Source of the DNA: Streptomyces vietnamensis | GTDB taxonomy: Bacteria; Actinomycetota; Actinomycetes; Streptomycetales; Streptomycetaceae | Direction of reading: 5' to 3' | DNA length: 64,000 nt | NCBI RefSeq assembly: GCF_000830005.1 | Contig: NZ_CP010407.1 | Span: forward strand, 4,135,001-4,199,000 | Shown here: piece after piece, positions 53,009-61,822 of the stretch | How the letters are laid out: every line of letters starts with the position of its first letter | How positions within the stretch are numbered: position 1 is the first letter of the stretch | Program-made: the position numbers and the translations under genes | Notes under the pieces: generated by a model | Databases searched by the model: none | What the model was told of the DNA's origin: nothing | What the model saw: only the letters and a program-made list of their open reading frames with translations

Positions 53009-53095
53009 TGGTGCGCGAGGGGGGAGTTGAACCCCCACGCCCTTGCGGGCACTGGAACCTGAATCCAGCGCGTCTGCCTATTCCGCCACCCGCGC
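53009..53095 (-). tRNA. tRNA-Leu (anticodon CAG)
   Basis: On the minus strand the acceptor arm GCGCGGG pairs with CTCGCGC (one G-T). The anticodon loop ATTCAGGTT gives CAG, Leu. A long variable arm (GCCCGCAAGGGC) marks it as a class II tRNA. GGTTCAAC is the T-arm. The 3' CCA (TGG at 53009-53011 on the plus strand) is encoded. Confidence 0.95.
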
Positions 53096-53530
53096 ATTGG
53101 GTGGTCTCCCTGCCCTCTCACTTTTCAGTGGGAGCGCCTGGCGACATCTGAAGATTAGCACGTCGCAGACCGTGGATTCACATCCGTTGTTTCGCCCCCG
53201 CTCCCGGAGAACAAGGAGAGGGGGAGGAGAGGAGGAGCGAGGAGGGGAGGGACCCGAGGCCGGAGGAGAGAAGAAGGAAGCGCGAAGGAGGAGAGAAGGA
53301 GGGGAGAAGGAGGGAGGAAGGGGACGGACCGCCCCGGAACCCCGGCCCGCGCCTCCGCTCCCACAGCCGGGTGCGGGACACTGTCCACAGGCCGCCTCTA
53401 CGATCCGTGGGGAAAGCCTGTGAGAGGTGACACTCGTCCACAGGGCAGAGAAGGGGAACCAGCCGATTTCCCGACGCGTGGATACGATCAGTAAGCAGTA
53501 CCAGGGCGACAACGACGGAGGAGGTGCCCC
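53096..53530. other. 435-bp intergenic region upstream of fhaA with long polypurine tract
   Basis: No gene. From 53204 to 53324 the plus strand is nearly all purine (GGAGAGGAGGAG-like), with a 41-base run free of pyrimidines at 53284-53324. The rest holds the tRNA promoter (left) and fhaA promoter (right), with DnaA-box-like CTGTCCACA at 53381 and TCGTCCACA at 53434. GATACGATCAG near 53481 may belong to the fhaA promoter. Confidence 0.75.
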
Positions 53531-54397
53531 ATGGGAGTCCTGAAGCGTTTCGAGCAGCGTCTCGAAGGTCTGGTCAACGGCACCTTCGCCAAGGTCTTCA
53601 AGTCCGAGGTCCAGCCCGTCGAGATCGCCGGCGCGCTCCAGCGCGAGTGCGACAACAACGCGACGATCTGGAACCGCGAGCGGACCGTCGTCCCCAACGA
53701 CTTCATCGTGGAGCTGAGCACGCCGGACTACGAGCGTCTCAGCCCCTACTCGGGCCAGCTCGGCGACGAGCTCGCCGGCCTGGTCAGGGACTACGCGAAG
53801 CAGCAGCGGTACACCTTCATGGGCCCGATCAAGGTCCACCTGGAGAAGGCCGAGGACCTCGACACCGGCCTGTACCGCGTCCGCAGCCGCACGCTGGCGT
53901 CGAGTACGTCACAGCCGCAGCCGCCCTCCCCGGGACAGCAGCAGCACCAGCAGCAGGGCCGCGGCGGCTACGGGTACCCCCCGGCCGGCGCCCCGCCCAT
54001 GCCCGCCTCTCCGCCTCCCGGCGCGCCCGGCCACCGGCCGACGGCGCCCGCCGGACGCCCGGCGGGCGGCCCCGGATCCATGCCCGGCCCCGGCACCCAC
54101 GCCGGAGCGGGCACCCCGGTGCGCCGCTGGATCGAGATCAACGGCACCCGCCACCAGATCTCCCGCCCGACCCTGGTCCTCGGCCGCAGCACCGACGCGG
54201 ACGTGAGGATCGACGATCCCGGCGTCTCCCGCCGGCACTGCGAGATCCGGACCGGAACGCCCTCGACGATCCAGGATCTGGGATCCACCAACGGCATCGT
54301 GGTGGACGGGCAGCACACCACCCGCGCTACGCTCCGCGACGGCTCGCGGATCGTCGTGGGCAGCACCACCATCGTTTACCGGCAAGCCGAAGGGTGA
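53531..54397 (+). CDS. fhaA: FhaA, FHA-domain protein (DUF3662)
   Basis: 288 residues; ATG follows GGAGGAGG. DUF3662 domain (about 1-118: Phe-Glu-Gln-Arg-Leu-Glu-Gly-Leu-Val-Asn-Gly), then a Pro/Gln-rich linker and an FHA domain (about 200-285) with Gly-Arg-Ser, Ser-Arg-Arg-His-Cys-Glu and Ser-Thr-Asn-Gly. In mycobacteria it links phosphorylated MviN/MurJ to PknB control. The gene heads the cluster fhaA-fhaB-pstP-rodA-pbpA-pknB. Confidence 0.93.
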   Translation: MGVLKRFEQRLEGLVNGTFAKVFKSEVQPVEIAGALQRECDNNATIWNRERTVVPNDFIVELSTPDYERLSPYSGQLGDELAGLVRDYAKQQRYTFMGPIKVHLEKAEDLDTGLYRVRSRTLASSTSQPQPPSPGQQQHQQQGRGGYGYPPAGAPPMPASPPPGAPGHRPTAPAGRPAGGPGSMPGPGTHAGAGTPVRRWIEINGTRHQISRPTLVLGRSTDADVRIDDPGVSRRHCEIRTGTPSTIQDLGSTNGIVVDGQHTTRATLRDGSRIVVGSTTIVYRQAEG

Positions 54398-54407
54398 AGC
54401 GGGGGCA

Positions 54408-54926
54408 ATGTCAGAGCTGACCCTGACGGTCATGCGGTTGGGTTTCCTGGCCGTTCTGTGGCTGTTCGTCATCGTGGCCGTCCAGGTCATCCGCAGCGAC
54501 CTCTTCGGTACGCGGGTCACCCAGCGCGGTTCGCGGCGCCAGGAGGCGCGACCCCAGCAGAACGCGCGCCAGGCCGCCGCGCCTCCGCAGCAGCGCGGCC
54601 AGCAGAACGCGGGAGGCCGCCAGCGCCGCGGCGCCCCGACCAAGCTGGTCGTCTCCGAGGGCACCCTCACCGGCACGACCGTCGCCCTCCAGGGCCAGAC
54701 GATCACGCTGGGCCGGGCGCACGACTCGACGATCGTCCTCGACGACGACTACGCCTCCAGCCGCCACGCCCGGATCTACCCGGACCGGGACGGCCAGTGG
54801 ATCGTCGAGGACCTCGGGTCCACGAACGGCACCTATCTCGACCGGGCCCGCCTCACCACCGCCACACCGATTCCGCTGGGCGCGCCGATCCGCATCGGCA
54901 AGACCGTCATCGAGCTGCGGAAGTAG
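54408..54926 (+). CDS. fhaB: FhaB/FipA, membrane-anchored FHA protein
   Basis: 172 residues. One membrane helix at about 8-28, a short Arg/Gln-rich linker, then an FHA domain (about 90-168) with Gly-Arg-Ala-His, Ser-Ser-Arg-His-Ala-Arg and Ser-Thr-Asn-Gly-Thr-Tyr. In mycobacteria it binds PknA/PknB-phosphorylated partners at the divisome. Ten bases after fhaA. Confidence 0.93.
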   Translation: MSELTLTVMRLGFLAVLWLFVIVAVQVIRSDLFGTRVTQRGSRRQEARPQQNARQAAAPPQQRGQQNAGGRQRRGAPTKLVVSEGTLTGTTVALQGQTITLGRAHDSTIVLDDDYASSRHARIYPDRDGQWIVEDLGSTNGTYLDRARLTTATPIPLGAPIRIGKTVIELRK

Positions 54927-54933
54927 TACGAAA

Positions 54934-55062
54934 ATGAGCGAGCGGAGCGAGCGAGCCGGGACGAGCCCCGTCAAAGGCCGTGCCGCGCTCCCGACCGGAG
55001 CGACTGAAGCGACCGGAGCGACCGGCGGGGCCGGCGTGAACGGAGCGACCGGAGGGTGGGCA
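54934..55062. repeat. GAGCGAGCGGAGCG-type repeat between fhaB and pstP
   Basis: An ATG at 54934 begins a short open frame (Met-Ser-Glu-Arg-Ser-Glu-Arg...) rich in Gly-Ala-Thr repeats. The nucleotide pattern is a 4- and 9-base GAGC/GGAGCGACC repeat. I read it as intergenic repeat rather than a gene because it overlaps the pstP start and has no SD. Confidence 0.5.
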
Positions 55063-55064
55063 GT

Positions 55065-56609
55065 GTGGGTCGAGACCGGCTGTACCCCGATGCAGCGTCG
55101 ACAGGGCAGGTGGGCATGACTCTGTCCCTGCGATTCGCCGCGGGCTCGCACAAGGGCATGATCCGCGAGGGCAACGAGGACTCGGGCTACGCCGGGCCCC
55201 GGCTGCTCGCCATCGCCGACGGCATGGGCGGCCAGGCCGCCGGCGAGGTCGCCTCCTCCGAGGTGATCTCCACGCTCGTCACGCTCGACGACGACGTCCC
55301 CGGCTCCGACATCCTCACCTCGCTCGGTACGGCGGTGCAGCGCGCCAACGACCAGCTGCGGATGATGGTCGAGGAGGACCCGCAGCTGGAGGGCATGGGC
55401 ACCACGCTCACCGCCCTCCTGTGGACCGGCCAGCGGCTCGGTCTCGTGCACGTCGGCGACTCGCGCGCCTACCTGCTGCGCGACGGCGTCCTCACCCAGA
55501 TCACCCAGGACCACACCTGGGTCCAGCGCCTCGTCGACGAGGGCCGGATCACCGAGGAAGAGGCCACCACCCACCCGCAGCGCTCGCTCCTCATGCGCGC
55601 GCTCGGCAGCGGCGACCACGTCGAACCCGACCTCTCCATCCGCGAGGTCCGGGCCGGCGACCGCTACCTGATCTGCTCCGACGGCCTGTCCGGCGTGGTC
55701 TCCCACCAGACCCTCGAGGACACCCTCGCCAGCTACCAGGGCCCGCACGAGACCGTGCAGGAGCTGATCCAGCTCGCGCTGCGCGGCGGCGGCCCCGACA
55801 ACATCACGGTGATCGTCGCCGACGTCCTCGACGTCGACGGCGGCGACACCCTCGCCGGTCACCTCAGCGACACCCCGGTCATCGTGGGCGCCGTCGCCGA
55901 GAACCAGGCCCAGCTGAACGACGGCGGGGCGATGCAGACCCCCGCCGGCCGTGCCTCCGGCCTCGGCCGCCCCGCGCCGCACCAGCAGCCCCCCGCCGGC
56001 GGCTTCGGCCCGCCCGGCAGCGGCGGCGACCACGGCTACGGCGGCATGCCCCCGCAGGGCTCCTTCGACTCGTACACGGACGACGACTTCGTCAAGCCGC
56101 GCACCGGCCGCAAGTGGCTCAAGCGCTCCTTCTTCCTCGTCCTCACCCTCGGCGTCATCGGCGGCGGCCTGTACGGCGCCTGGCGCTGGACGCAGACGCA
56201 GTACTACGTGGGGTCCAAGGACCAGCACGTGGCGCTGTACCAGGGCATCAGCCAGGACCTGGCGTGGGTGTCGCTCTCGAAGGTCGAGAAGGACCACCCC
56301 GAGATCGAACTCAAGTACCTCCCCGCCTACCAGCGGAAGCAGGTCGAGGACACGATCGCGGGCGGCAGCCTCGGCAAGGCCGAGACGAAGATCGCCGAGC
56401 TGGCTGTGCAGGCCTCGGCCTGCAAGAAGGCCGAGCAGCGTCACGCCGCCGCCGAGAAGGCCGCCGACCAGGCGAGCAAGCCGCCGGCCACCCAGCAGCC
56501 CGCGGGCACCGCCACCCCGACCTCCAAGCCCACCACAGCCGCTCCGTCCCCGGGTCCCACCCTCACCGCGGAGGAGCAGAAGCTGGCCTCGAACTGCGGC
56601 AAGCAGTAA
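55065..56609 (+). CDS. pstP: PstP, membrane PP2C Ser/Thr phosphatase
   Basis: 514 residues from GTG 55065 (GGAGGG eight bases upstream); ATG 55116 is the main alternative. PP2C core (about 20-255): Arg-Glu-Gly-Asn-Glu-Asp-Ser, Ala-Asp-Gly-Met-Gly-Gly, Val-Gly-Asp-Ser-Arg, Cys-Ser-Asp-Gly-Leu and Asp-Asn-Ile-Thr metal ligands are intact. A Gly/Pro linker leads to a helix (about 353-372) and an outside tail ending in Thr/Pro residues. It reverses PknB phosphorylation. Confidence 0.93.
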   Translation: MGRDRLYPDAASTGQVGMTLSLRFAAGSHKGMIREGNEDSGYAGPRLLAIADGMGGQAAGEVASSEVISTLVTLDDDVPGSDILTSLGTAVQRANDQLRMMVEEDPQLEGMGTTLTALLWTGQRLGLVHVGDSRAYLLRDGVLTQITQDHTWVQRLVDEGRITEEEATTHPQRSLLMRALGSGDHVEPDLSIREVRAGDRYLICSDGLSGVVSHQTLEDTLASYQGPHETVQELIQLALRGGGPDNITVIVADVLDVDGGDTLAGHLSDTPVIVGAVAENQAQLNDGGAMQTPAGRASGLGRPAPHQQPPAGGFGPPGSGGDHGYGGMPPQGSFDSYTDDDFVKPRTGRKWLKRSFFLVLTLGVIGGGLYGAWRWTQTQYYVGSKDQHVALYQGISQDLAWVSLSKVEKDHPEIELKYLPAYQRKQVEDTIAGGSLGKAETKIAELAVQASACKKAEQRHAAAEKAADQASKPPATQQPAGTATPTSKPTTAAPSPGPTLTAEEQKLASNCGKQ

Positions 56610-56635
56610 GCACCCGTAGGGGGCCTTTCACCACC

Positions 56636-58057
56636 ATGAGCGTTGTCACCAACACGACCACCATCGGCGCGATCGAGGCGCCGAGCCGCCGCAACACCGA
56701 GCTGGCGCTGCTCGCGTTCGCCGTCGTCATCCCGGTGTTCGCGTACCTCAACGTGGGCCTGGCCATCGACGGCAAGGTCCCGGCCGGAATGCTCGGGTAC
56801 GGCCTCGGCCTGACCCTCCTCGCGGGCGTCGCGCACCTGGTGGTGCGGAAGTGGGCCCCGTACGCGGACCCGCTGCTGCTGCCGCTCGCGACCCTGCTGA
56901 ACGGCATGGGTCTGGTGCTGATCTGGCGTCTCGACCAGTCGCCGCGGCTGATCGCCAAGTCCATCCGGGACTTCGGCAGCTTCAGCCCCGACGCCCCCAA
57001 GCAGATGCTGTACTCGGCGGTCGGCATCGCCATGTTCGTGGGCGTGCTGCTGCTGCTCAAGGACCACCGTGTCCTGCAGCGCTACACGTACATCTCGATG
57101 ATGGCGGCGCTCGTCCTGCTGCTGCTGCCGCTCGTGCCGGGTCTCGGCGCGGACGTCTTCGGCGCCAAGATCTGGATCCACATCGGTGGCTTCTCCATCC
57201 AGCCCGGTGAGTTCGCCAAGCTGGTCCTGGCGATCTTCTTCTCCGGCTATCTGATGGTGAAGCGGGACGCCCTGGCCCTGGCCAGCCGCCGCTTCATGGG
57301 GCTCTACCTGCCGCGCGGCCGTGACCTCGGCCCGATCATCACGATCTGGGCGGTCAGCCTCCTCATCCTGGTCTTCGAGAACGACCTCGGTACGTCGCTG
57401 CTGTTCTTCGGCATGTTCGTGATCATGCTGTACGTGGCGACGGAGCGGACCAGCTGGATCGTGATGGGTCTGCTCATGGCCGTCGCGGGCGCCGTCAGCG
57501 TGGCTTCCTTCGCGGGCCACGTCCAAGCCCGTGTGGACGCCTGGTCCGACCCGTTCGCCTGTGCGGAGAAGGTCGCCGCCTGTGACCAGATGACCCAGGT
57601 GCTGATGTCCTTCGGCTCCGGCGGCATCCTCGGCGCCGGCCTGGGACAGGGCAGCTCGGACCTCATCGGCTTCGCCGCGAACTCCGACTTCATCTTCGCC
57701 ACGGTCGGCGAGGAGCTCGGCCTCACCGGTGTGATGGTCTTCCTGCTCTTCTACGGGCTGATCATCGAGCGCGGTGTCCGCACCGCCCTCGCCGCCCGCG
57801 ACCCCTTCGGCAAGCTGCTCGCGATGGGCATGTCCGGCGCCTTCGCGCTCCAGATCTTCGTCGTCGCCGGCGGTGTGATGGGCCTCATCCCGCTCACCGG
57901 TATGACCATGCCGTTCCTCGCGTACGGCGGTTCCTCCGTGATCGCCAACTGGGCCCTGATCGGCATCCTGATCCGGATCAGCGACACCGCGCGCCGTCCC
58001 GCGCCCGCCCCCGCCCCGAACCCCGACGCCGAGATGACCCAGGTGGTCCGTCCGTGA
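56636..58057 (+). CDS. rodA: FtsW/RodA/SpoVE-family peptidoglycan glycosyltransferase
   Basis: 473 residues, about 12 membrane helices. SEDS features: Asp-Leu-Gly-Thr-Ser-Leu-Leu-Phe-Phe-Gly, the Ile-Gly-Gly-Phe-Ser-Ile-Gln-Pro-Gly-Glu-Phe-Ala-Lys stretch and Gly-Gly-Ser-Ser near the C-terminus. It polymerises lipid II with PbpA, whose gene overlaps it by four bases. RodA name follows the mycobacterial cluster; in Streptomyces this copy may act in division. Confidence 0.92.
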   Translation: MSVVTNTTTIGAIEAPSRRNTELALLAFAVVIPVFAYLNVGLAIDGKVPAGMLGYGLGLTLLAGVAHLVVRKWAPYADPLLLPLATLLNGMGLVLIWRLDQSPRLIAKSIRDFGSFSPDAPKQMLYSAVGIAMFVGVLLLLKDHRVLQRYTYISMMAALVLLLLPLVPGLGADVFGAKIWIHIGGFSIQPGEFAKLVLAIFFSGYLMVKRDALALASRRFMGLYLPRGRDLGPIITIWAVSLLILVFENDLGTSLLFFGMFVIMLYVATERTSWIVMGLLMAVAGAVSVASFAGHVQARVDAWSDPFACAEKVAACDQMTQVLMSFGSGGILGAGLGQGSSDLIGFAANSDFIFATVGEELGLTGVMVFLLFYGLIIERGVRTALAARDPFGKLLAMGMSGAFALQIFVVAGGVMGLIPLTGMTMPFLAYGGSSVIANWALIGILIRISDTARRPAPAPAPNPDAEMTQVVRP

Positions 58058-59514
58058 ACAAGCCGCTGCGGCGGGTCGCGATCTTCTGCGGCCTGCTCGT
58101 CCTCGCCCTGCTCCTGCGGGACAACTGGATCCAGTTCGTCCGTGCCGACGAGCTGAACGCGCACCCCAAGAACACCCGTGTCCGGATCGAGCGGTACGCG
58201 AACCCGCGCGGCAACATCATCGTCGACGGCAAGCCGATCACCAGCTCCGTCGACTCCGGCGGCAACTACTACAAGTACAAGCGCACCTATGTGAACGGCC
58301 CCATGTGGGCCCCCGTCACCGGGTACGCCTCGCAGGTGTACGACGCCAACCAGATCGAGAAGATCGAGGACGGCATCCTCACCGGCAACGACGACCGGCT
58401 GTTCTTCGACCGCACCCTCTCCATGTTCACCGGCGAGAAGAAGAAGGGCGGCGACGTCGTCACCACCCTCAGCGGCGCCGCGCAGAAGGCCGCCTTCGAG
58501 GGCCTCGGCGACAAGACCGGCGCCGTCGTCGCGATCGAGCCGAAGACCGGCAAGATCCTCGCGCTCGCGTCCACCCCGTCGTACGACCCGTCGACCATCG
58601 CCGGCAGCGACGACGAGAAGGCCTGGGTCTCGCTGAACGAGTCCAAGAGCAAGCCGATGCAGAACCGGGCACTGCGCGAGATCTACCCCCCCGGCTCCGT
58701 CTTCAAGGTCGTCACCGCCGCCGCGGCCCTGGAGAACGGCAAGGTCACCGACATCAACGCGCCGACCGACACCCCCGAGGGCTGGAAGATCCCGCTCTCC
58801 AACCGGGAGATGGTCAACCACGCCCACGGCTGCGCGAACACCAGCCTCATCCACGCCCTCGAGATCTCCTGCAACTCGGTCTTCGCGAAGCTCGGCGACG
58901 ACGTCGGCCGCGACAAGATGGTCGAGATGGCGGAGAAGTTCGGTTTCAACGCCGAGCAGTTCACCCCGGTCCGCTCCTCCGCCTCCGTGTTCGACAAGAA
59001 CTCGGACCGCGGTGGCAACGCGCTCTCGTCGATCGGCCAGTTCAACACCGCGACCACCCCGCTGCAGATGGCGATGGTCACAGCGGCGATCGCCAACGAC
59101 GGCAAGCTGATGAAGCCGTACATGATCGACCAGCTGCGGGCCCCGAACCTCGACGTCATCAAGCAGAACGAGCCGGAGGAGCTGAGCCGCCCGGTCTCGC
59201 CGGAGACCGCCCAGAAGCTCCAGCAGATGATGGAGAGCGTCGTCACGAAGGGCACCGGCGGCAACGCCGACCTGAACATGGACGGCGTGAAGGTCGGCGG
59301 CAAGACGGGTACGGCCCAGCACGGCGAGAAGAACGCCAAGCGCCCGTACGCCTGGTTCATCTCGTACGCGAAGACCTCCGAGGGCTCCCCGGTCGCGGTC
59401 GCCGTCGTCGTCGAGGACTCGGCGGGCACCGACCGTGAGGACATCACCGGTGGCGGCCTGGCCGCCCCGATCGCCAAGGCCGTGATGAAGGCGGTCATCA
59501 AGACCCGGGGCTGA
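58054..59514 (+). CDS. pbpA: class B penicillin-binding protein PbpA
   Basis: 486 residues; GTG overlaps the rodA stop. One N-terminal helix (about 8-25), a dimerisation/pedestal domain, then transpeptidase motifs: Ser-x-x-Lys in Gly-Ser-Val-Phe-Lys (about 215), Ser-Cys-Asn (about 271) and Lys-Thr-Gly (about 417). It cross-links peptidoglycan made by the SEDS partner. Confidence 0.94.
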   Translation: MNKPLRRVAIFCGLLVLALLLRDNWIQFVRADELNAHPKNTRVRIERYANPRGNIIVDGKPITSSVDSGGNYYKYKRTYVNGPMWAPVTGYASQVYDANQIEKIEDGILTGNDDRLFFDRTLSMFTGEKKKGGDVVTTLSGAAQKAAFEGLGDKTGAVVAIEPKTGKILALASTPSYDPSTIAGSDDEKAWVSLNESKSKPMQNRALREIYPPGSVFKVVTAAAALENGKVTDINAPTDTPEGWKIPLSNREMVNHAHGCANTSLIHALEISCNSVFAKLGDDVGRDKMVEMAEKFGFNAEQFTPVRSSASVFDKNSDRGGNALSSIGQFNTATTPLQMAMVTAAIANDGKLMKPYMIDQLRAPNLDVIKQNEPEELSRPVSPETAQKLQQMMESVVTKGTGGNADLNMDGVKVGGKTGTAQHGEKNAKRPYAWFISYAKTSEGSPVAVAVVVEDSAGTDREDITGGGLAAPIAKAVMKAVIKTRG

Positions 59515-59669
59515 CCCCCAGACCCCGTACGAGCCAGGTACCGGTCAGGTATCAGCTACCGGCCCCGGGCGGATCGCCTTCCCGGGGCCGGTAGCGTATG
59601 CGCGAACAGCACACACCGCCGGACCACCCATGGGTGCGGTCGGGACAGACGGAGAGGGCTGGATTAGCT

Positions 59670-61685
59670 ATGGAAGAGCCGCGTCGCCTCGGCGGCCGGT
59701 ACGAGCTGGGCCCGGTGCTCGGCCGTGGTGGCATGGCCGAGGTGTACCTCGCCCAGGACACCCGGCTCGGCCGCACCGTCGCCGTGAAGACGCTGCGGGC
59801 CGACCTGGCCCGCGATCCGTCCTTCCAGGCCCGGTTCCGCCGTGAGGCACAGTCCGCCGCCTCGCTGAACCACCCGGCGATCGTCGCGGTCTACGACACC
59901 GGCGAGGACTACGTCGACCAGGTCTCCATCCCGTACATCGTGATGGAGTACGTCGACGGGTCGACCCTGCGTGAGCTGCTGCACTCCGGGCGCAAGCTGC
60001 TGCCCGAGCGCACCCTCGAGATGACGGTCGGCATCCTCCAGGCGCTGGAGTACTCGCACCGCGCCGGCATCGTGCACCGTGACATCAAGCCGGCGAACGT
60101 CATGCTGACGCGCACCGGCCAGGTCAAGGTCATGGACTTCGGCATCGCGCGCGCCATGGGCGACTCCGGCATGACCATGACGCAGACCTCCGCGGTGATC
60201 GGCACGGCCCAGTACCTCTCCCCCGAGCAGGCCAAGGGCGAGCAGGTCGACGCCCGCTCCGACCTGTACTCCACGGGCTGCCTGCTCTACGAGCTGCTCA
60301 CCGTCCGGCCCCCGTTCATCGGCGACTCCCCGGTCGCGGTCGCGTACCAGCACGTCCGCGAGGAACCGCAGCCGCCGAGCAACTTCGACCCCGAGATCAC
60401 GCCCGAGATGGACGCCATCGTCCTGAAGGCACTGGTCAAGGACCCCGACTACCGCTACCAGTCCGCCGACGAGATGCGCGCGGACATCGAGGCCTGCCTC
60501 GACGGTCAGCCGGTCGCGGCCGCCGCCGCGATGGGCATGGGCATGGGCATGGCGGGCGCGCCCGCGTACGGCGGGGGCTACGGCTATCCGCCGGAGGACC
60601 AGCCGACCACCGCGCTGCGCCAGGCCGACCCGGCCGGCCAGACCTCGATGATGCCGCCGGTCGCCCCGGACGACGGCTACGGCTACGACGACCGCCCGGA
60701 CCGCCGCCGCGGCGGTGGCCAGAAGAAGTCGAACACCTCGACGATCCTGCTGGCCATCGCGGGCGTCCTGGTACTCGTCGGCGCGATCTTCATCGGTGTC
60801 TCGATCTTCGACAAGAAGGACGGCAAGCAGCAGGTCAGCGTCCCGCAGCTGGTCGGCCAGACCATGCAGGGGGCGCAGGACCTGGCGAAGAACGCCCAGG
60901 TGAAGGTCCAGCAGGCCGGCACCGAGCGCTGCGACCAGCCCAAGGACGCCATCTGCCGCCAGGACCCGGCCGCGGGCCCCGGCGCGAAGATGGAAACCGA
61001 CGGCACGATCCAGGTGTACGTCTCCGAGGGCGCCCCGCTCGTCGAGGTCCCGGACGTCATGGAGCAGTCCCAGGAGCGGGCCGAGCAGAGCCTCAAGGAC
61101 AAGGGCTTCAAGGTCAAGGTCGAGCAGGAGGAGTCCGACCAGGACCCCGGCACGGTCCTGCGGCAGAACCCTGAGGGCGGCACCAAGGCCGAGAAGAACT
61201 CCGAGATCACGATCACGGTCGCGAAGAAGCAGCTGTCGGAGCTTCCCGACGTCAAGACCCGCAACGTCGACCAGGCCATCCAGCAGCTGAACGCGATCGG
61301 CTTCACGAACGTGACCAAGGAGGAGGTCGACTCGGATCAGCCCGCGGGCACCGTCATCGACCAGACCCCGCAGGGCCCGTCGAACCAGCCGAAGGACGTC
61401 CAGATCACGCTGAAGGTCTCCAAGGGACCGCAGCAGCAGACGGTCCAGATCCCCACGGGCCTGGCCGGCAAGAAGTTCAAGGACGTCCGGGACCAGCTCC
61501 AGGCCCTGGGTCTGCAGGTCGTCCAGGTGGGCTCCGACAAGGAGGACGCCTTCGTCCTCGGCACGAACCCTCCGGAGGGTTCGACGATCCCCACCAACCA
61601 GCCGGTCACCGTCACCACGATGGGCGGCGGAGGCGGCGGCGGGGACAACAACAACGGAAACCCCGGCGGCGGCTTCTTCGGCTGA
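59670..61685 (+). CDS. pknB: PknB, Ser/Thr kinase with four PASTA domains
   Basis: 671 residues from ATG 59670. Kinase domain about 10-270 with Gly-Arg-Gly-Gly-Met-Ala, Ala-Val-Lys, His-Arg-Asp-Ile-Lys-Pro-Ala-Asn (about 136-143), Asp-Phe-Gly and a Met/Thr activation loop. A linker with Gly/Tyr repeats and a TM helix (about 355-380) lead to four PASTA modules (about 390-460, 460-525, 525-592, 592-655). The tail is Gly/Asn. It senses muropeptides and controls wall growth and division, with PstP as opponent. A strong 19-bp hairpin follows. Confidence 0.95.
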   Translation: MEEPRRLGGRYELGPVLGRGGMAEVYLAQDTRLGRTVAVKTLRADLARDPSFQARFRREAQSAASLNHPAIVAVYDTGEDYVDQVSIPYIVMEYVDGSTLRELLHSGRKLLPERTLEMTVGILQALEYSHRAGIVHRDIKPANVMLTRTGQVKVMDFGIARAMGDSGMTMTQTSAVIGTAQYLSPEQAKGEQVDARSDLYSTGCLLYELLTVRPPFIGDSPVAVAYQHVREEPQPPSNFDPEITPEMDAIVLKALVKDPDYRYQSADEMRADIEACLDGQPVAAAAAMGMGMGMAGAPAYGGGYGYPPEDQPTTALRQADPAGQTSMMPPVAPDDGYGYDDRPDRRRGGGQKKSNTSTILLAIAGVLVLVGAIFIGVSIFDKKDGKQQVSVPQLVGQTMQGAQDLAKNAQVKVQQAGTERCDQPKDAICRQDPAAGPGAKMETDGTIQVYVSEGAPLVEVPDVMEQSQERAEQSLKDKGFKVKVEQEESDQDPGTVLRQNPEGGTKAEKNSEITITVAKKQLSELPDVKTRNVDQAIQQLNAIGFTNVTKEEVDSDQPAGTVIDQTPQGPSNQPKDVQITLKVSKGPQQQTVQIPTGLAGKKFKDVRDQLQALGLQVVQVGSDKEDAFVLGTNPPEGSTIPTNQPVTVTTMGGGGGGGDNNNGNPGGGFFG

Positions 61686-61691
61686 CGCCCA

Positions 61692-61731
61692 GCACGCACC
61701 GGCACGCACCGGCACGCACCGGCACGCACCA
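61692..61731. repeat. four-copy 10-bp repeat after pknB
   Basis: GCACGCACCG recurs in tandem at 61692, 61702, 61712 and 61722, immediately after the pknB stop; no function seen. Confidence 0.8.
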
Positions 61732-61732
61732 A

Positions 61733-61775
61733 CGGGAGAGCCCCGGCATCCGCACTGGATGCCGGGGCTCTCCCG
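61733..61775. terminator. strong hairpin terminating the pknB cluster
   Basis: A 19-bp perfect stem (61733-61751 with 61757-61775) around a five-base loop, the strongest hairpin of the window. It lies between convergent pknB and sortase genes and probably serves both. Confidence 0.85.
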
Positions 61776-61780
61776 TCTGT

Positions 61781-61822
61781 GCCCGAAGATCGGCGCCCGA
61801 AGATCGGGGCCCGAAGCTCAGC
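61781..61822. repeat. three-copy 14-bp repeat including the sortase stop codon
   Basis: GCCCGAAGATCGGC-like units start at 61781, 61795 and 61809. The third unit contains the TGA (minus strand, 61820-61818) of the first sortase and its last codons. Confidence 0.8.

Noticed and set aside
54934..55119. 61-codon ORF between fhaB and pstP
   Set aside because: Repeat-derived, overlaps pstP in another frame and has no SD.
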